64,000 bases of DNA, from the NCBI GenBank assembly GCA_966095765.1, contig CBHTSZ010000004.1, forward strand, positions 62,001-126,000, written 5' to 3'. Positions 33,822 through 42,932 of this stretch are shown here, one piece after another. Numbering within the stretch: position 1 is the first letter of the stretch; each line of letters begins with the position of its first letter. The notes under the pieces were generated by a model. The model saw nothing but the letters and a program-made list of their open reading frames with translations. It was not told the origin of the DNA and did not search any database. Source of the DNA: CBHTSZ01 sp966095765. GTDB lineage: Bacteria; Patescibacteriota; Saccharimonadia; Saccharimonadales; Saccharimonadaceae. The position numbers and the translations under genes were made by a program.

Positions 33822-34904
33822 TTATTTGCTGACGTTAAATCGAAACTCAACGACGTCGTCGGGTCGCATGACGTAGTCGCGACCCTCAGTGCGGACTTTG
33901 CCGGCTGCTTTTGCGGCCGTCTCTGAGCCGGCTTCGATAAGATCAGGATAGCTAACGATACTTGCAGCAATAAAGCCGCGTTCAAAGTCGCCATGGATAA
34001 CGCCAGCTGCTTGCGGCGCGGTGTCGCCTTTGTGGATTGTCCAGGCGCGGACTTCTTTTGGTCCGGCTGTCAGGTAACTCTGGAGGCCGAGGGTGTCGTA
34101 AGCGGCATGGATGAGCTGGTTGAGGCCGCGTTCCTGGACACCGTAACTCTCAAGGAGTTCAGCGGCATCGGCGTCATCGAGGCCACGGAGTTCTTCTTCG
34201 AGCTTGGCGCAAATGAAGACGCTTCGGGCTGGAGCAACGAGTGCAGCGAGCTTTTCTTTTTCGCCATCATCGCTGATGGTGTCTTCGGATACATTAAAGG
34301 CGTAGATGACTGGCTTGGCGGTAAGCAGATGAAGGTCAGCGATCGCTTCGTGGTCAACTGATGGCAGGGCGCTGAGCGGCGTACCACTTTCCAGGTGGCG
34401 CTTGAGGCTCTCTAGGTAGCCAAGTTCATCGCGTTTCTTCGGGTTGGCCTTGGCCTCTTTCTGGATCTTTGGGAGACGTTTGTCGATAGTCTGGATATCG
34501 GCCAGGATCAGCTCGGTGTTGATGATCTCGATGTCGTCAACAGGGGAGACGTTGTCATTAACATGAACAATGTCGTTGTTCACAAAAGCTCTTACAACAT
34601 GGACGATCGCGTCACAGTTGCGGATGTTTGCCAGGAACTGGTTGCCGAGTCCTTCGCCCTTGCTGGCGCCTGCGACGAGCCCAGCGATGTCAACAAACGT
34701 TACGGTAGCGGGTAGGAGCTTTGTAGAGCCGTAGATATCAGCGAGCTTTTGGAGTCGTTCGTCCGGAACTGGAACGATGCCGGTATTTGGTTCGATAGTT
34801 GCGAAGGGGTAGTTGGCGGCCAGGATCTCGCTGTCGGTGAGCGCATTAAAAAGCGTCGATTTCCCGACGTTTGGCAGGCCAACGATGCCGATAGATAAAC
34901 TCAT
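33822..34904 (-). CDS. ychF: Ribosome-binding ATPase YchF
   Basis: 360 aa: P-loop GIVGLPNVGKSTLFNAL, DIAGLVAGASKGEGLGNQFL, FNVSE in place of NKxD (typical of ATP-preferring YchF/OLA1), a helical insertion, and a C-terminal TGS domain ending VEFRFNVSK. A universally conserved translation-associated ATPase. TATAAT (minus strand, 34913-34918) lies 8 nt before the start, so the mRNA is probably leaderless. Confidence 0.97.
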   Translation of the reverse strand: MSLSIGIVGLPNVGKSTLFNALTDSEILAANYPFATIEPNTGIVPVPDERLQKLADIYGSTKLLPATVTFVDIAGLVAGASKGEGLGNQFLANIRNCDAIVHVVRAFVNNDIVHVNDNVSPVDDIEIINTELILADIQTIDKRLPKIQKEAKANPKKRDELGYLESLKRHLESGTPLSALPSVDHEAIADLHLLTAKPVIYAFNVSEDTISDDGEKEKLAALVAPARSVFICAKLEEELRGLDDADAAELLESYGVQERGLNQLIHAAYDTLGLQSYLTAGPKEVRAWTIHKGDTAPQAAGVIHGDFERGFIAASIVSYPDLIEAGSETAAKAAGKVRTEGRDYVMRPDDVVEFRFNVSK

Positions 34905-34968
34905 ATCCTTTTATTATATCAGGGGTAGGGCAAACCGCACAGACCTCAAAAAATCTAGCAAGATAATA

Positions 34969-34997
34969 TTTACAATATATTATCAATATAGTATAAT
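34969..34997 (+). promoter_or_regulatory. Near-consensus promoter TTTACA-17-TATAAT
   Basis: TTTACA (34969-34974) and TATAAT (34992-34997) with a 17-nt AT-only-rich spacer. It drives the second G+C-rich secreted protein through a ~130-nt leader. Confidence 0.8.
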
Positions 34998-35032
34998 CAC
35001 CTCAAGTCAGCCCGACCGGGTTGGCTCGCAAT

Positions 35033-35095
35033 TCGAATGATACCAAGCCATGACACCCGTTTAGTTTTATCGTCATTTGTGCTGGTATGATTCGA
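35033..35095 (+). promoter_or_regulatory. Long inverted-repeat leader
   Basis: TCGAATGATACCA (35033-35045) and TGGTATGATTCGA (35083-35095) pair over 13 bp with one mismatch. Inside, ATGAC pairs with GTCAT. It lies between the promoter and a strong AAAGGGGG Shine-Dalgarno, so an RNA-level regulatory role is possible; no known riboswitch class is recognised. Confidence 0.55.
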
Positions 35096-35133
35096 CTTCA
35101 TACCTCCAACAACTATAGAAAGGGGGCGGCGTT

Positions 35134-36570
35134 ATGTCGCCTTTCGCCCTGGGGCGGCTTAGGTCGCTCCCTCTGATGGTCATCGTCCTTCTGCTGTCGA
35201 TGCTGGGATTCGTTCCCGCAGCCCAGGCAGAGGACGCGCAGACCCTGCGTGAGGACCAGTACTTCACGCTCCCGTACGACTGCCTTGCGGGGCAGACCGT
35301 CAAGCTCGACCCCGGTCAGATCGAGGTCGTTCTGAAGGATCCCGCTGGAAACAGAACGGGAACCGTCCAGATCGTTTCGGCGGCTCTCCACGTTTTTCCT
35401 GTCGAGCAATTCTCCGTCGAGGAGCGGCGCATTCAGGAGGAGCTGTACCCCGGTACGATGACTGCCTTCCAGCCGGAGACCGGGCTGTCGCAGAACGACA
35501 GCAAGACTCTCTGGATCATGGCGTCGGTCGAGTGGGCGAATGACTCGGCAGTGCCCGAGTTCCAGCCCGGCCAGGTCTCTTGCGAAGGCGAGGGCACTGG
35601 TGGCACTACCGACGCCGATGGTGACGGGGTGTCTGACTCGCTGGACAACTGCCCGAACACGGCAGGCGGTGGGGCGTCCGACGGCTGTCCGGCGGGTGTC
35701 TCTCTGAGCGTCGAAAGCGTTCAGGCTGGCAACACGACCGCGGGTACGCCGGGTTCGGCCACGATCAAGGTGACGAACGTTGCCGACGATCAGGGTCGTA
35801 CCGAGACCTACACGGTCTCGTACGCCGAGCAGAGCCACGATGTGACGCTGGGCGACGGCAACAGTGACTCGGTGACCTTCACGGGTCAGCCGGGTAGCTG
35901 GAACGTCTGCGCCAAGAGTACGACTCGCGTTGCGAGCACGTGCATCGTGGCGACGGTTCCGGATTACACGCCGCCGCAGTACGCCGGCAAGGTGGTCTAC
36001 ACGCAGACCTGCACGGGGCTGCGCTACACCATCACCAACACCGGTCGTGTCCCGCTCGTTGTCTCGGTCATGCTCACGCACGTGGGCAACAGCCTGGGCA
36101 CGGTGACCGAATGGTCGCTGGCAGCAGGGGCTTCCCGTACGCTGACCACGCCGCGTTACTTCAACGCGACGGTGACGCCGACCCTGCGGTCGGTGGCTCC
36201 GGGTCAGTGGGAGCAGGTGCTTCCGTCCAAGCGGTGGGTGGTTTCGACCTCCTGTCCGGTCTGGATGGTAGGCGGCACCAAGCTCGTCAAGTGGGGTCCG
36301 CAGCTGACTGTCCGTAACGGGTATCCGTCGGCGGTGGTGAGCACTCGTGCTTACCGTGCGCTGGTCGGCTACCAGGTGCGTGGCAGCTCGCAGATCCACT
36401 GGGTGGCCAACTACGGCACCCAGGGCAAGCACCGGTTCGACCACTTCATGAAGGTGCGTCGTCACAAGAAGGCCACCATCAGGCTGTGGGTCGTCTACAT
36501 GGACGAGACGGATTACGTGCGCTACGGCAAGACCACGTTCACGACGTGGCACACGTTCCGGCGTCCCTGA
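35134..36570 (+). CDS. Secreted G+C-rich protein with thrombospondin type 3-like calcium repeat (478 aa)
   Basis: The signal peptide ends in AAQAED (residues ~1-30). A central DADGDGVSDSLDNCPNTA is a thrombospondin type 3-like calcium-binding repeat followed by CPAG. Ig-like beta regions surround it, and the C-terminal ~120 residues are rich in Arg, Lys, Trp and Tyr (KVRRHKKATIRLWVVYMDE). No membrane anchor or sorting motif is seen, so it may be released or held by charge. Sampled G+C is ~58%, above the ychF and pilus neighbours. Like the 29787 gene it has a long structured leader, and the two may share an origin. Confidence 0.8.
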   Translation: MSPFALGRLRSLPLMVIVLLLSMLGFVPAAQAEDAQTLREDQYFTLPYDCLAGQTVKLDPGQIEVVLKDPAGNRTGTVQIVSAALHVFPVEQFSVEERRIQEELYPGTMTAFQPETGLSQNDSKTLWIMASVEWANDSAVPEFQPGQVSCEGEGTGGTTDADGDGVSDSLDNCPNTAGGGASDGCPAGVSLSVESVQAGNTTAGTPGSATIKVTNVADDQGRTETYTVSYAEQSHDVTLGDGNSDSVTFTGQPGSWNVCAKSTTRVASTCIVATVPDYTPPQYAGKVVYTQTCTGLRYTITNTGRVPLVVSVMLTHVGNSLGTVTEWSLAAGASRTLTTPRYFNATVTPTLRSVAPGQWEQVLPSKRWVVSTSCPVWMVGGTKLVKWGPQLTVRNGYPSAVVSTRAYRALVGYQVRGSSQIHWVANYGTQGKHRFDHFMKVRRHKKATIRLWVVYMDETDYVRYGKTTFTTWHTFRRP

Positions 36571-36590
36571 CTCTCTATAAGGAGGTGAGT

Positions 36591-36621
36591 TGCCCTCGTC
36601 GTCCATGTGACGGCGGGGGCA
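36591..36621 (+). terminator. Terminator after the second G+C-rich gene
   Basis: TGCCCTCGTCGT (36591-36602) pairs with ACGGCGGGGGCA (36610-36621) with two wobbles, followed by CTTTCCTTTT. An AAGGAGGTGA directly before it is a Shine-Dalgarno-like sequence with only a six-codon TTG frame behind it. Confidence 0.7.
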
Positions 36622-36629
36622 CTTTCCTT

Positions 36630-36678
36630 TTGTATACAGGGAAAAACTTCTGTTATTATAAGGCTAATGTTTAAACAT
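36630..36678 (+). promoter_or_regulatory. Promoter TTGTAT-18-TATTAT with palindrome ATGTTTAAACAT
   Basis: The hexamers are at 36630-36635 and 36654-36659. A perfect 12-bp palindrome at 36667-36678 sits at the expected transcription start, a typical operator position. Confidence 0.55.
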
Positions 36679-36697
36679 CAGGTGAGGGTAGTGGGAA

Positions 36698-37228
36698 ATG
36701 ACTGAGGTGGTTGGCTCTAGATCAGCGAAACATTTGAAGCGTTGGCATCTTATCGTACTGGTAGTTATTATCATTGCTGTTATTGCGGGGGCAGGTTCTT
36801 ATTGGCTTAACCTGACGCAGAAGAGGCCTGCGATTCAGATCGGTACAGGATCGGAAGTAGGCTCTCTGGTCAGCACGCTACCACCAGCACAGCTTGAGCA
36901 GGTGGCATCTGTGTACGTTCTTAATCCAGCGGAGGACATGGATTGGGCGTATGCCAAGGCCGTAGCTCTGTCGACCCAAGGCAAGCACGAGCAGGCCCTC
37001 GGTGCCTTCAAGGCTCTCACAGAGACTGGTAAAGCAAAGTACTACATCTATGTTGACTACGCGTTGGCCGCACGGAGGGTAGGCGATAAGCAGCTTGCCG
37101 TCGATACTATGATACAGGCTATTTCAGCGCTTGACCAAGATACGTCAGTTACTGCAAGCAACAGAGAATTTATCAAAAAGAGACTGAACAGTAAGCTGGA
37201 TAGCTTCAAGACGGAGGAAGTGCAATGA
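36698..37228 (+). CDS. Single-pass membrane protein with TPR-like domain (176 aa)
   Basis: One N-terminal membrane helix (WHLIVLVVIIIAVIAGAGSY) is followed by an exported helical region with tetratricopeptide-like text (DWAYAKAVALSTQGKHEQAL, then YYIYVDYALAARRVGDKQLA). It overlaps the following secreted protein gene by ATGA, so the two are made together. It could assist assembly or anchoring of that protein or of the pilus encoded next (inference). Confidence 0.75.
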   Translation: MTEVVGSRSAKHLKRWHLIVLVVIIIAVIAGAGSYWLNLTQKRPAIQIGTGSEVGSLVSTLPPAQLEQVASVYVLNPAEDMDWAYAKAVALSTQGKHEQALGAFKALTETGKAKYYIYVDYALAARRVGDKQLAVDTMIQAISALDQDTSVTASNREFIKKRLNSKLDSFKTEEVQ

Positions 37229-40140
37229 GTATCATAGGGATCCCGCGCTCAAAGGCAAAAAACTTCTTACTTCTTTTCCTGTTTGTTTTCGTGACAAGTT
37301 TCGCGGGCGTGAATCAGGTGTCGGCATTTAGCGAGACTTTTCCGGATTCGGCAGACACCGATCCGGCTTCTGGTTACAGCGACCAGCCCAACATTTACGC
37401 TGTTAGCACAGAGAACAAATATGTGACTGAGTCAGATGCAGATCTTCGGGTCTGGTTCCCGACGAGCAGTACAAGCGGCAGTATTTCGATATACAACGGA
37501 CACTTTTGTGATAGCAATGCCTATGACTACATGGAGACGGGTAGTTGGAGTGACTACGGTAATGGCGCTAATATTACGCGGTTCCATGTGTACCGTGCCG
37601 GTGTGACAATCGCGAGCGGTGACGGCTCACCAAGTAGCGACGAAGATCGTTACGGCAAAAAGAATCCAAGTGCTGGTTGTGGCCAGGTGCTGACATTTAA
37701 CATCAGTAACCTCGATGGGGCGGCTCAGGAGAACGGCTACTACTACGTCAACCTTGATGTCAACTTTGCTTCAGGAACAAAGGGGGCGATGAATTATTAC
37801 AAGATTATAGCTAGTGGCGGGGCGTATGTAGGTCTGAGAGGTAATGAGAATACCGGTGCAGGCGGAGGCCACAGTACGACCCAGGAACAAGTAGACGCAG
37901 CGCCAGAGTTTGTTGATTACCGGTCAGTCTTCGGCACCCCCTGCGACATCAGTACAAATACAACAGCCACGGTTGTTCTCTTTGACATGGACAACGCCGG
38001 TGGTAGCGGTGCACAGGACCCCCGTAGAGACGTTACGGTGCGAGTGTACGACGTAACGGGTGCCTCGGCTGTTGCCGTGCCCTGGAACGACGGGACGTAT
38101 GTGTGGACGCCGCAGGGGGACAACACGAGGGTATCTAAGAACTTTACCGCAAAGCCAGGACGCAAGTATCGGCTTGAGCTAAATAACGTGTACCGTAATA
38201 ACACGGTTCAGTGGGCTGTGCCGTACTCACAGATCTTCCGTAAGAACTGTAGCTGGAATCTGACAGGCAGTGCCTTGATCAGTAGCGCAACCAACCCGAC
38301 GCCACAGACAGGGACGATAAATGTACGTCGTGGCACTAGCGCAACGTTCCACTTTGCGGTCACAAGGAGCGGTGCACCGGCGGCAAATATTGATATCACC
38401 GAACAGTGGACGGCAGGTAACTCAGGTAATATCCAGACCTGGACTGATTATGACTTCGGACCAAACTGGGCAGATAACTATGTCTATACGATTCCAGCAG
38501 GAGCCACCCCAGGAACCGACTACTGTGCACGTGTTATACATAGACCAAGATCTTCTACAGACGGCAATGCAGAAGGCAGCAATATCGTGTGTGCTAATGC
38601 AACTGAAGCGACCATGAGTGCTATCATCAACCTCACACCAGACGATACGCCGACTAACTATGTCGAGCCGGGAGAAACGGTTACTGCTGAAGCAGCTATC
38701 AACAATACGGGTACATCTGCTGGTAATATCCAGTACCTCCATGAGATGTGGTTTGAAACGGGCGCGCGCGATAACACCTATGATACTGATGACCTTGCCT
38801 ATCAGACTACGAACTGGCAGAACAGGACAGTAGGAGCGGGCAGTACCCCGGTAGTGAATACTTTTAGCCAAAGTACCTCATCGCCGCCAGCAAATGCAGC
38901 GTACGTTTGTTCTCGTCTCCAGATCCGGCGTCAAGCAGGCGACACCTCGATCATCAGTGTGGGTAGTGTTGCGAAATGTGTGCCAATCGGCAAGTCGCCG
39001 AGCCTGGCCGTCCCAAATGGTAGTGTTCGAACTGGCGGTAACTACGGCAGTGGCACGTGCCGGGTTTCGTTGCCTGTCATCGCGTCGGCCAACTACAGTA
39101 AGTACCAGCACTACTTTGGTGTGCTTGGCCACAAGTACCAGCGTGATGTTGCGAACCCGCACCACATGTACGTTGCAGATAGCGTCCTATCCGTCGGTGA
39201 TATCGATAATGTAGTTTCGATGAAAGCCGGCATAGGTACCGGTAAAGACACGCGGCTGCACTTTGCACGCGGTCCTGGTCCAGACCTCGCAGATGACAAC
39301 GTCGTTGGCGGCGGGCAGTTCTACGGCTCCTTTAGTGATATCGACGACGCCGATGGCGCAACGGACAACGTGTTTGGTGAAAACCCTTTCCGTACACACT
39401 GCCTCACGGCACTTTTTGACGCGACCAGGTATCCGGCAGCGAAGGTGACTGACCCTGATGTTTCGACAGCGGCTCCATACGAACTGCCAGCGCCTGTTGC
39501 AATACCTGCAGGCAGCACCAACAGTGTGCAGGCTGTGACACTGAACTTTTGTGGTGATACGGCGAACCGCCTCCTGACATTGACTGGTCCAAGCGGTGGA
39601 GATTTGGTGCTTGCTCCGGGGCAGCAATATATCGTGCGTATCACCCAGGACGGCACTGGATGCAACAACTACCCGGTGTATGTCAAAATCAACAGCAACA
39701 TCAAGTACAGTGGTACTGCAGATACTATCGACAAGCTACCCCAGTTCGTCTTCCTTGCTGGTACAACGTCAGGATCACGCGTCAATATCCAAGTGGATAA
39801 CGCTGTCACGCGTCTTGACGGCATCTATGCAAACCGGGGCACGAACACGTCCGCGACCTTCCTGACCTGTGCGCAGCGCGCGAGTTCAGCGACTCGCTCA
39901 ACGCTCGTTGCTATTAACAGCTTCAGCGACTGTAACAATCGTCTTCAGCTCAACGGTGCAGTTGTCCTCGGAGGACGTCTCAACCCATACCGAACCTTCG
40001 GTCACCACCAGGCAGGTAACACTGAGCCGGCTGAGATGTTTAACCTCCGTGCTGACACGATCCTGAGTGATTACGCACGCGACCACTCTAGCTCGCAGCT
40101 CGAGGTGGTGAACCAACGTGAACTCGCACCGCGTTTTTAG
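37225..40140 (+). CDS. Large exported surface protein upstream of the pilus locus (971 aa)
   Basis: The signal peptide (FLLLFLFVFVTSFAGVNQVSA) is followed by a beta-rich body with several Ig-like segments and scattered cysteines, possibly disulfide-bonded. The end LNGAVVLGGRLNPYRTFGHH then VNQRELAPRF is a C-terminal pattern I recall from exported CPR proteins near type IV pilus genes. No membrane helix other than the signal. Its position directly before pilM makes a pilus-tip or pilus-exported adhesin plausible, but this is inference from context. Confidence 0.78.
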   Translation: MSIIGIPRSKAKNFLLLFLFVFVTSFAGVNQVSAFSETFPDSADTDPASGYSDQPNIYAVSTENKYVTESDADLRVWFPTSSTSGSISIYNGHFCDSNAYDYMETGSWSDYGNGANITRFHVYRAGVTIASGDGSPSSDEDRYGKKNPSAGCGQVLTFNISNLDGAAQENGYYYVNLDVNFASGTKGAMNYYKIIASGGAYVGLRGNENTGAGGGHSTTQEQVDAAPEFVDYRSVFGTPCDISTNTTATVVLFDMDNAGGSGAQDPRRDVTVRVYDVTGASAVAVPWNDGTYVWTPQGDNTRVSKNFTAKPGRKYRLELNNVYRNNTVQWAVPYSQIFRKNCSWNLTGSALISSATNPTPQTGTINVRRGTSATFHFAVTRSGAPAANIDITEQWTAGNSGNIQTWTDYDFGPNWADNYVYTIPAGATPGTDYCARVIHRPRSSTDGNAEGSNIVCANATEATMSAIINLTPDDTPTNYVEPGETVTAEAAINNTGTSAGNIQYLHEMWFETGARDNTYDTDDLAYQTTNWQNRTVGAGSTPVVNTFSQSTSSPPANAAYVCSRLQIRRQAGDTSIISVGSVAKCVPIGKSPSLAVPNGSVRTGGNYGSGTCRVSLPVIASANYSKYQHYFGVLGHKYQRDVANPHHMYVADSVLSVGDIDNVVSMKAGIGTGKDTRLHFARGPGPDLADDNVVGGGQFYGSFSDIDDADGATDNVFGENPFRTHCLTALFDATRYPAAKVTDPDVSTAAPYELPAPVAIPAGSTNSVQAVTLNFCGDTANRLLTLTGPSGGDLVLAPGQQYIVRITQDGTGCNNYPVYVKINSNIKYSGTADTIDKLPQFVFLAGTTSGSRVNIQVDNAVTRLDGIYANRGTNTSATFLTCAQRASSATRSTLVAINSFSDCNNRLQLNGAVVLGGRLNPYRTFGHHQAGNTEPAEMFNLRADTILSDYARDHSSSQLEVVNQRELAPRF

Positions 40141-40150
40141 CGAAAAAACA

Positions 40151-40180
40151 TTGGAACAATCCAAGATGCTTATGTATAAT
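40151..40180 (+). promoter_or_regulatory. pilM operon promoter TTGGAA-18-TATAAT
   Basis: TTGGAA (40151-40156) and TATAAT (40175-40180). The -35 is part of a hairpin TTGGA-ACAA-TCCAA. The pilM ATG is 10 nt after the -10. Confidence 0.65.
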
Positions 40181-40190
40181 AACCACTAGT

Positions 40191-41234
40191 ATGAAGTTAT
40201 TTTCTTCGGTGGGCGACTGTTTTGCATTGGATATTGGTACGACTGCCGTACGAGTAGTCCAACTTACGGGCGGAAATGGCTCGTGGTCACTAGATCGATA
40301 TGTGTCGATACCAGTTGATATCAAGGTGAGCAGCTCTGATGCGCCACAGGACCAACACAAACTTGGTGAGATTATCATGACGGCAGTAGGACAGGCTGGG
40401 GTTAAAGCTCGAGACGTTATCATCGGCGTTCCATCGGACAAGATGTTCGCTACGGTTATCGAGCTGCCTGAGATGGCGCAAAACGAATTAGCAGCCACAA
40501 TCAAGTACCAGGCAGAGCAGTACATCCCAATGAGCCTCGAAGAGGCAAAGGTTGACTGGGCGCTGCTCGGCAAGTCAGTGAATGACGCGACGAAGAACGA
40601 GATCTTGCTCACGAGTGTCCAGAACTCATTTACCGAATCACGACTCGACCTCATCGAGGGACTCGGATTTAACGTACTTGCAATCGAACCAGACTCGCTC
40701 GCGCTGACACGAGCACTCTTGCCATCAAACGTCGGTGACGCACGCGTTATCGTCGAGATCGGTGACTTTACGACGGATATCATCGTCACCTACGGTGATG
40801 CGCCGCGCCTCATGCGTTCGCTCCCGACAGGTATGCAAGGGTTCGTAAAGGCAACAGCTCAGAACCTCAACATCAAACCCGAGCAATCTGCTCAGTTCAT
40901 CATGAAGTTTGGCCTCCAGCAGGACAAGCTCGAAGGCCAGGTCTTCAGGGCACTGCAGCCAACAGTTGATCAGCTGGTTGTTGAGATCGAGAAGTCAGTG
41001 AAGTTCTTCCAGACTAAGTATCCGAGCGTGCCGGTTGGTGGCTTGATCCTCTCAAACTACGGCGTCACGATCACCGGCTTTAGCGACTACGTCAGCCAAA
41101 AACTTGGACTCCGTAGCGAACTCGGTAACCCATGGCAGCGTGTTCGGGTGAGCGCAAGTGACCAGGCAAATCTCCAGCAGCTTTCGTCACAGTTTGCGGT
41201 TGCGATCGGTCTTGCGCAGCGAGGAGGAGAGTAG
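40191..41234 (+). CDS. pilM: Type IV pilus assembly protein PilM
   Basis: 347 aa, actin-like fold: FALDIGTTAVRVVQL (phosphate 1), VIIGVPSDKMFATVIELPEM, IEIGDFTTDIIVTYGD (phosphate 2) and GGLILSNYGVTITGF. Cytoplasmic ring component that binds the PilN N-terminus. The next gene is pilN, 3 nt away. Leaderless-type start. Confidence 0.94.
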   Translation: MKLFSSVGDCFALDIGTTAVRVVQLTGGNGSWSLDRYVSIPVDIKVSSSDAPQDQHKLGEIIMTAVGQAGVKARDVIIGVPSDKMFATVIELPEMAQNELAATIKYQAEQYIPMSLEEAKVDWALLGKSVNDATKNEILLTSVQNSFTESRLDLIEGLGFNVLAIEPDSLALTRALLPSNVGDARVIVEIGDFTTDIIVTYGDAPRLMRSLPTGMQGFVKATAQNLNIKPEQSAQFIMKFGLQQDKLEGQVFRALQPTVDQLVVEIEKSVKFFQTKYPSVPVGGLILSNYGVTITGFSDYVSQKLGLRSELGNPWQRVRVSASDQANLQQLSSQFAVAIGLAQRGGE

Positions 41235-41237
41235 GCT

Positions 41238-41966
41238 ATGATTCAACTAAATCTCCTCCCTGATATCAAGCTCGAGTACCAGAAAGCACGACGCACTCAG
41301 GCCAAGGTTGTGAGCGGTGCAATCTTGGTTAGTATCGTGTCTGCCGGTGCTGTTGTACTAGCAGTCATGTGGGTCTACGGTATCCAGGGCCTCCAGAAAT
41401 CTCAGCTGACGAAAAATATCGACAAAAAATACAGTGAGCTTAGTTCAATCAAAGACATCGACAAGTATGTGACAGTGCAGAGCCAGCTCGCTAATATCAG
41501 CGGCCTTCACTCGCAAAAGATCATCACCTCACGCATTTTCGACGTCATGGCAAAGCTCAACCCTAAGGCGCCAAACAACGTCCGTCTTTCGGGGGTTAAC
41601 ATCGATACGACTACCTCCACTATGACCCTTGATGGCCAGACCGACTCTTACACTGGTCTTGAAACGTTCCGTGATACGCTCAAGAACGCTTCACTTAGCT
41701 ACGCGACGACTGGCTCGAACCAGACGACCACCGAGCCGCTCTTTACTCCGGACAGCGTCACCATCCTTACACAGGGTGTCGGCAAGACAGGAGAGAGTAA
41801 AGTGCTCGTCAGCTTCAAGATATCTGCCCAATACAACCCGAAAGTATTCGCTCGTGACAGCAGTAATATCTCTGTCATCGTGCCGAACAAAGAAACGACT
41901 CAGTCAAAAGAGGATGCCCCGAGCGTATTCAGCCAGGCTGAGGCTATCACAGAAGGAGGCCAATAA
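41238..41966 (+). CDS. pilN: Type IV pilus assembly protein PilN (242 aa)
   Basis: The N-terminal MIQLNLLPDIKLEYQKARR matches the conserved IxxLNLLP motif that docks on PilM. One membrane helix (AILVSIVSAGAVVLAVMWVY), a coiled coil and a ferredoxin-like domain (GVNIDTTTSTMTLDGQTDSY) follow. It forms the alignment subcomplex with PilO. It overlaps pilO by one base. Confidence 0.9.
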   Translation: MIQLNLLPDIKLEYQKARRTQAKVVSGAILVSIVSAGAVVLAVMWVYGIQGLQKSQLTKNIDKKYSELSSIKDIDKYVTVQSQLANISGLHSQKIITSRIFDVMAKLNPKAPNNVRLSGVNIDTTTSTMTLDGQTDSYTGLETFRDTLKNASLSYATTGSNQTTTEPLFTPDSVTILTQGVGKTGESKVLVSFKISAQYNPKVFARDSSNISVIVPNKETTQSKEDAPSVFSQAEAITEGGQ

Positions 41967-42688
41967 TGCCTGAGAGCAATACTCCACAAACGCCTCAAAA
42001 AGCTGCTGACCAATCAGCATTAACTGGTCTCAGTAAACGACAGCAGCTTAAAAAGACCAACCAGAACATTTTCATCTGGGTAACCGTTGCCGCGGTCGTA
42101 CTCGCTTTTAGTGTCGTTGCGCTCCAGTTCCTTATCCGACAAGGGCTCTTCAACAACAAGATCATTGGTGAGCAGCAAAAGACCGTGCGTGCTCTTGATG
42201 AGAGCAAGAAGAACTTTGATGGGCTAAAGCGCAACGTCGACGCGTTGCTCGCAGACTCGAAACTCTCCGCACTGCGCGCCAACCCCGAAGACAACTCCCT
42301 CCAGGTAGTACTCGATGCGCTTCCAACGAGCGGTGATCCGACAAGTTTCTCTAACTCGCTCTACAACAAAATACTGCCTCGTCATGGTGTTACGATCAAT
42401 GCCGTCAGTGCCGGTGTTGCAGGGGCAACTGATCCAGCTGCAGCAGCGACACCGACACCTGTAGCTGGTAGCGAGGCGTTGCCACTTCCATTCAACATAT
42501 CGTTTATTGGAAATGCCGACCAACTTCGAAATACCCTCATGGATATCGAAAAGACTATTCGTCCGATGGTCATTCGACAGGTGAATATATCGGCTGGAGA
42601 AGGTCAGATTGAGGTAAGTGCGCAAGGTGAGACCTACTACCTACCGCGCAGCACTGTAAAACTTGGAGAGAAAACGATAAAGCCATGA
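41966..42688 (+). CDS. pilO: Type IV pilus assembly protein PilO-like (240 aa)
   Basis: A cytoplasmic N-terminus, one membrane helix (FIWVTVAAVVLAFSVVALQF), a coiled coil and a C-terminal beta-alpha domain (LPFNISFIGNADQLRNTLMD) match PilO topology. An Ala/Pro/Thr-rich linker (AATDPAAAATPTPVAG) lies before the last domain. ATGA overlap with the next gene. Confidence 0.82.
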   Translation: MPESNTPQTPQKAADQSALTGLSKRQQLKKTNQNIFIWVTVAAVVLAFSVVALQFLIRQGLFNNKIIGEQQKTVRALDESKKNFDGLKRNVDALLADSKLSALRANPEDNSLQVVLDALPTSGDPTSFSNSLYNKILPRHGVTINAVSAGVAGATDPAAAATPTPVAGSEALPLPFNISFIGNADQLRNTLMDIEKTIRPMVIRQVNISAGEGQIEVSAQGETYYLPRSTVKLGEKTIKP

Positions 42689-42924
42689 ATAAGAATAACT
42701 TCGCTATCCTCATCCTGATCGTTGCAATTGCAGCGGGTGTTGGCTACAGTGTCGGCAATGCACTTCTTGGTGGTAAGTCCCTAAAACCCGTCACTGTAAA
42801 GACGGCAGCTCCTATCGCTTCAGAAGTTAGCAAGCCAGAAGCATCGGTATTTTCCGAAGATGCTATTAACCCGACGGTTCGGATTACGATCGGCGATAAT
42901 ACTGACGATCCACTGGATAACTAG
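42685..42924 (+). CDS. Small membrane protein in the pilP position (79 aa)
   Basis: One membrane helix (FAILILIVAIAAGVGYSVGN) and a short polar exported tail. In diderms pilP encodes a lipoprotein linking PilN/O to the secretin. Here there is no lipobox and no secretin, so this is not PilP proper. It overlaps pilO by ATGA, so it is probably a monoderm-specific pilus accessory. Confidence 0.65.
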   Translation: MNKNNFAILILIVAIAAGVGYSVGNALLGGKSLKPVTVKTAAPIASEVSKPEASVFSEDAINPTVRITIGDNTDDPLDN

Positions 42925-42932
42925 GGGGCTCT

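Noticed and set aside
35113..36606. 497-aa reverse-strand ORF over the second G+C-rich gene
   Set aside because: Same G+C-driven shadow; the sense frame has signal peptide and calcium repeat.
36580..36615. Six-codon leader peptide TTG..TGA after AAGGAGGTGA
   Set aside because: It overlaps the terminator stem and has no gene directly downstream to regulate; probably chance.
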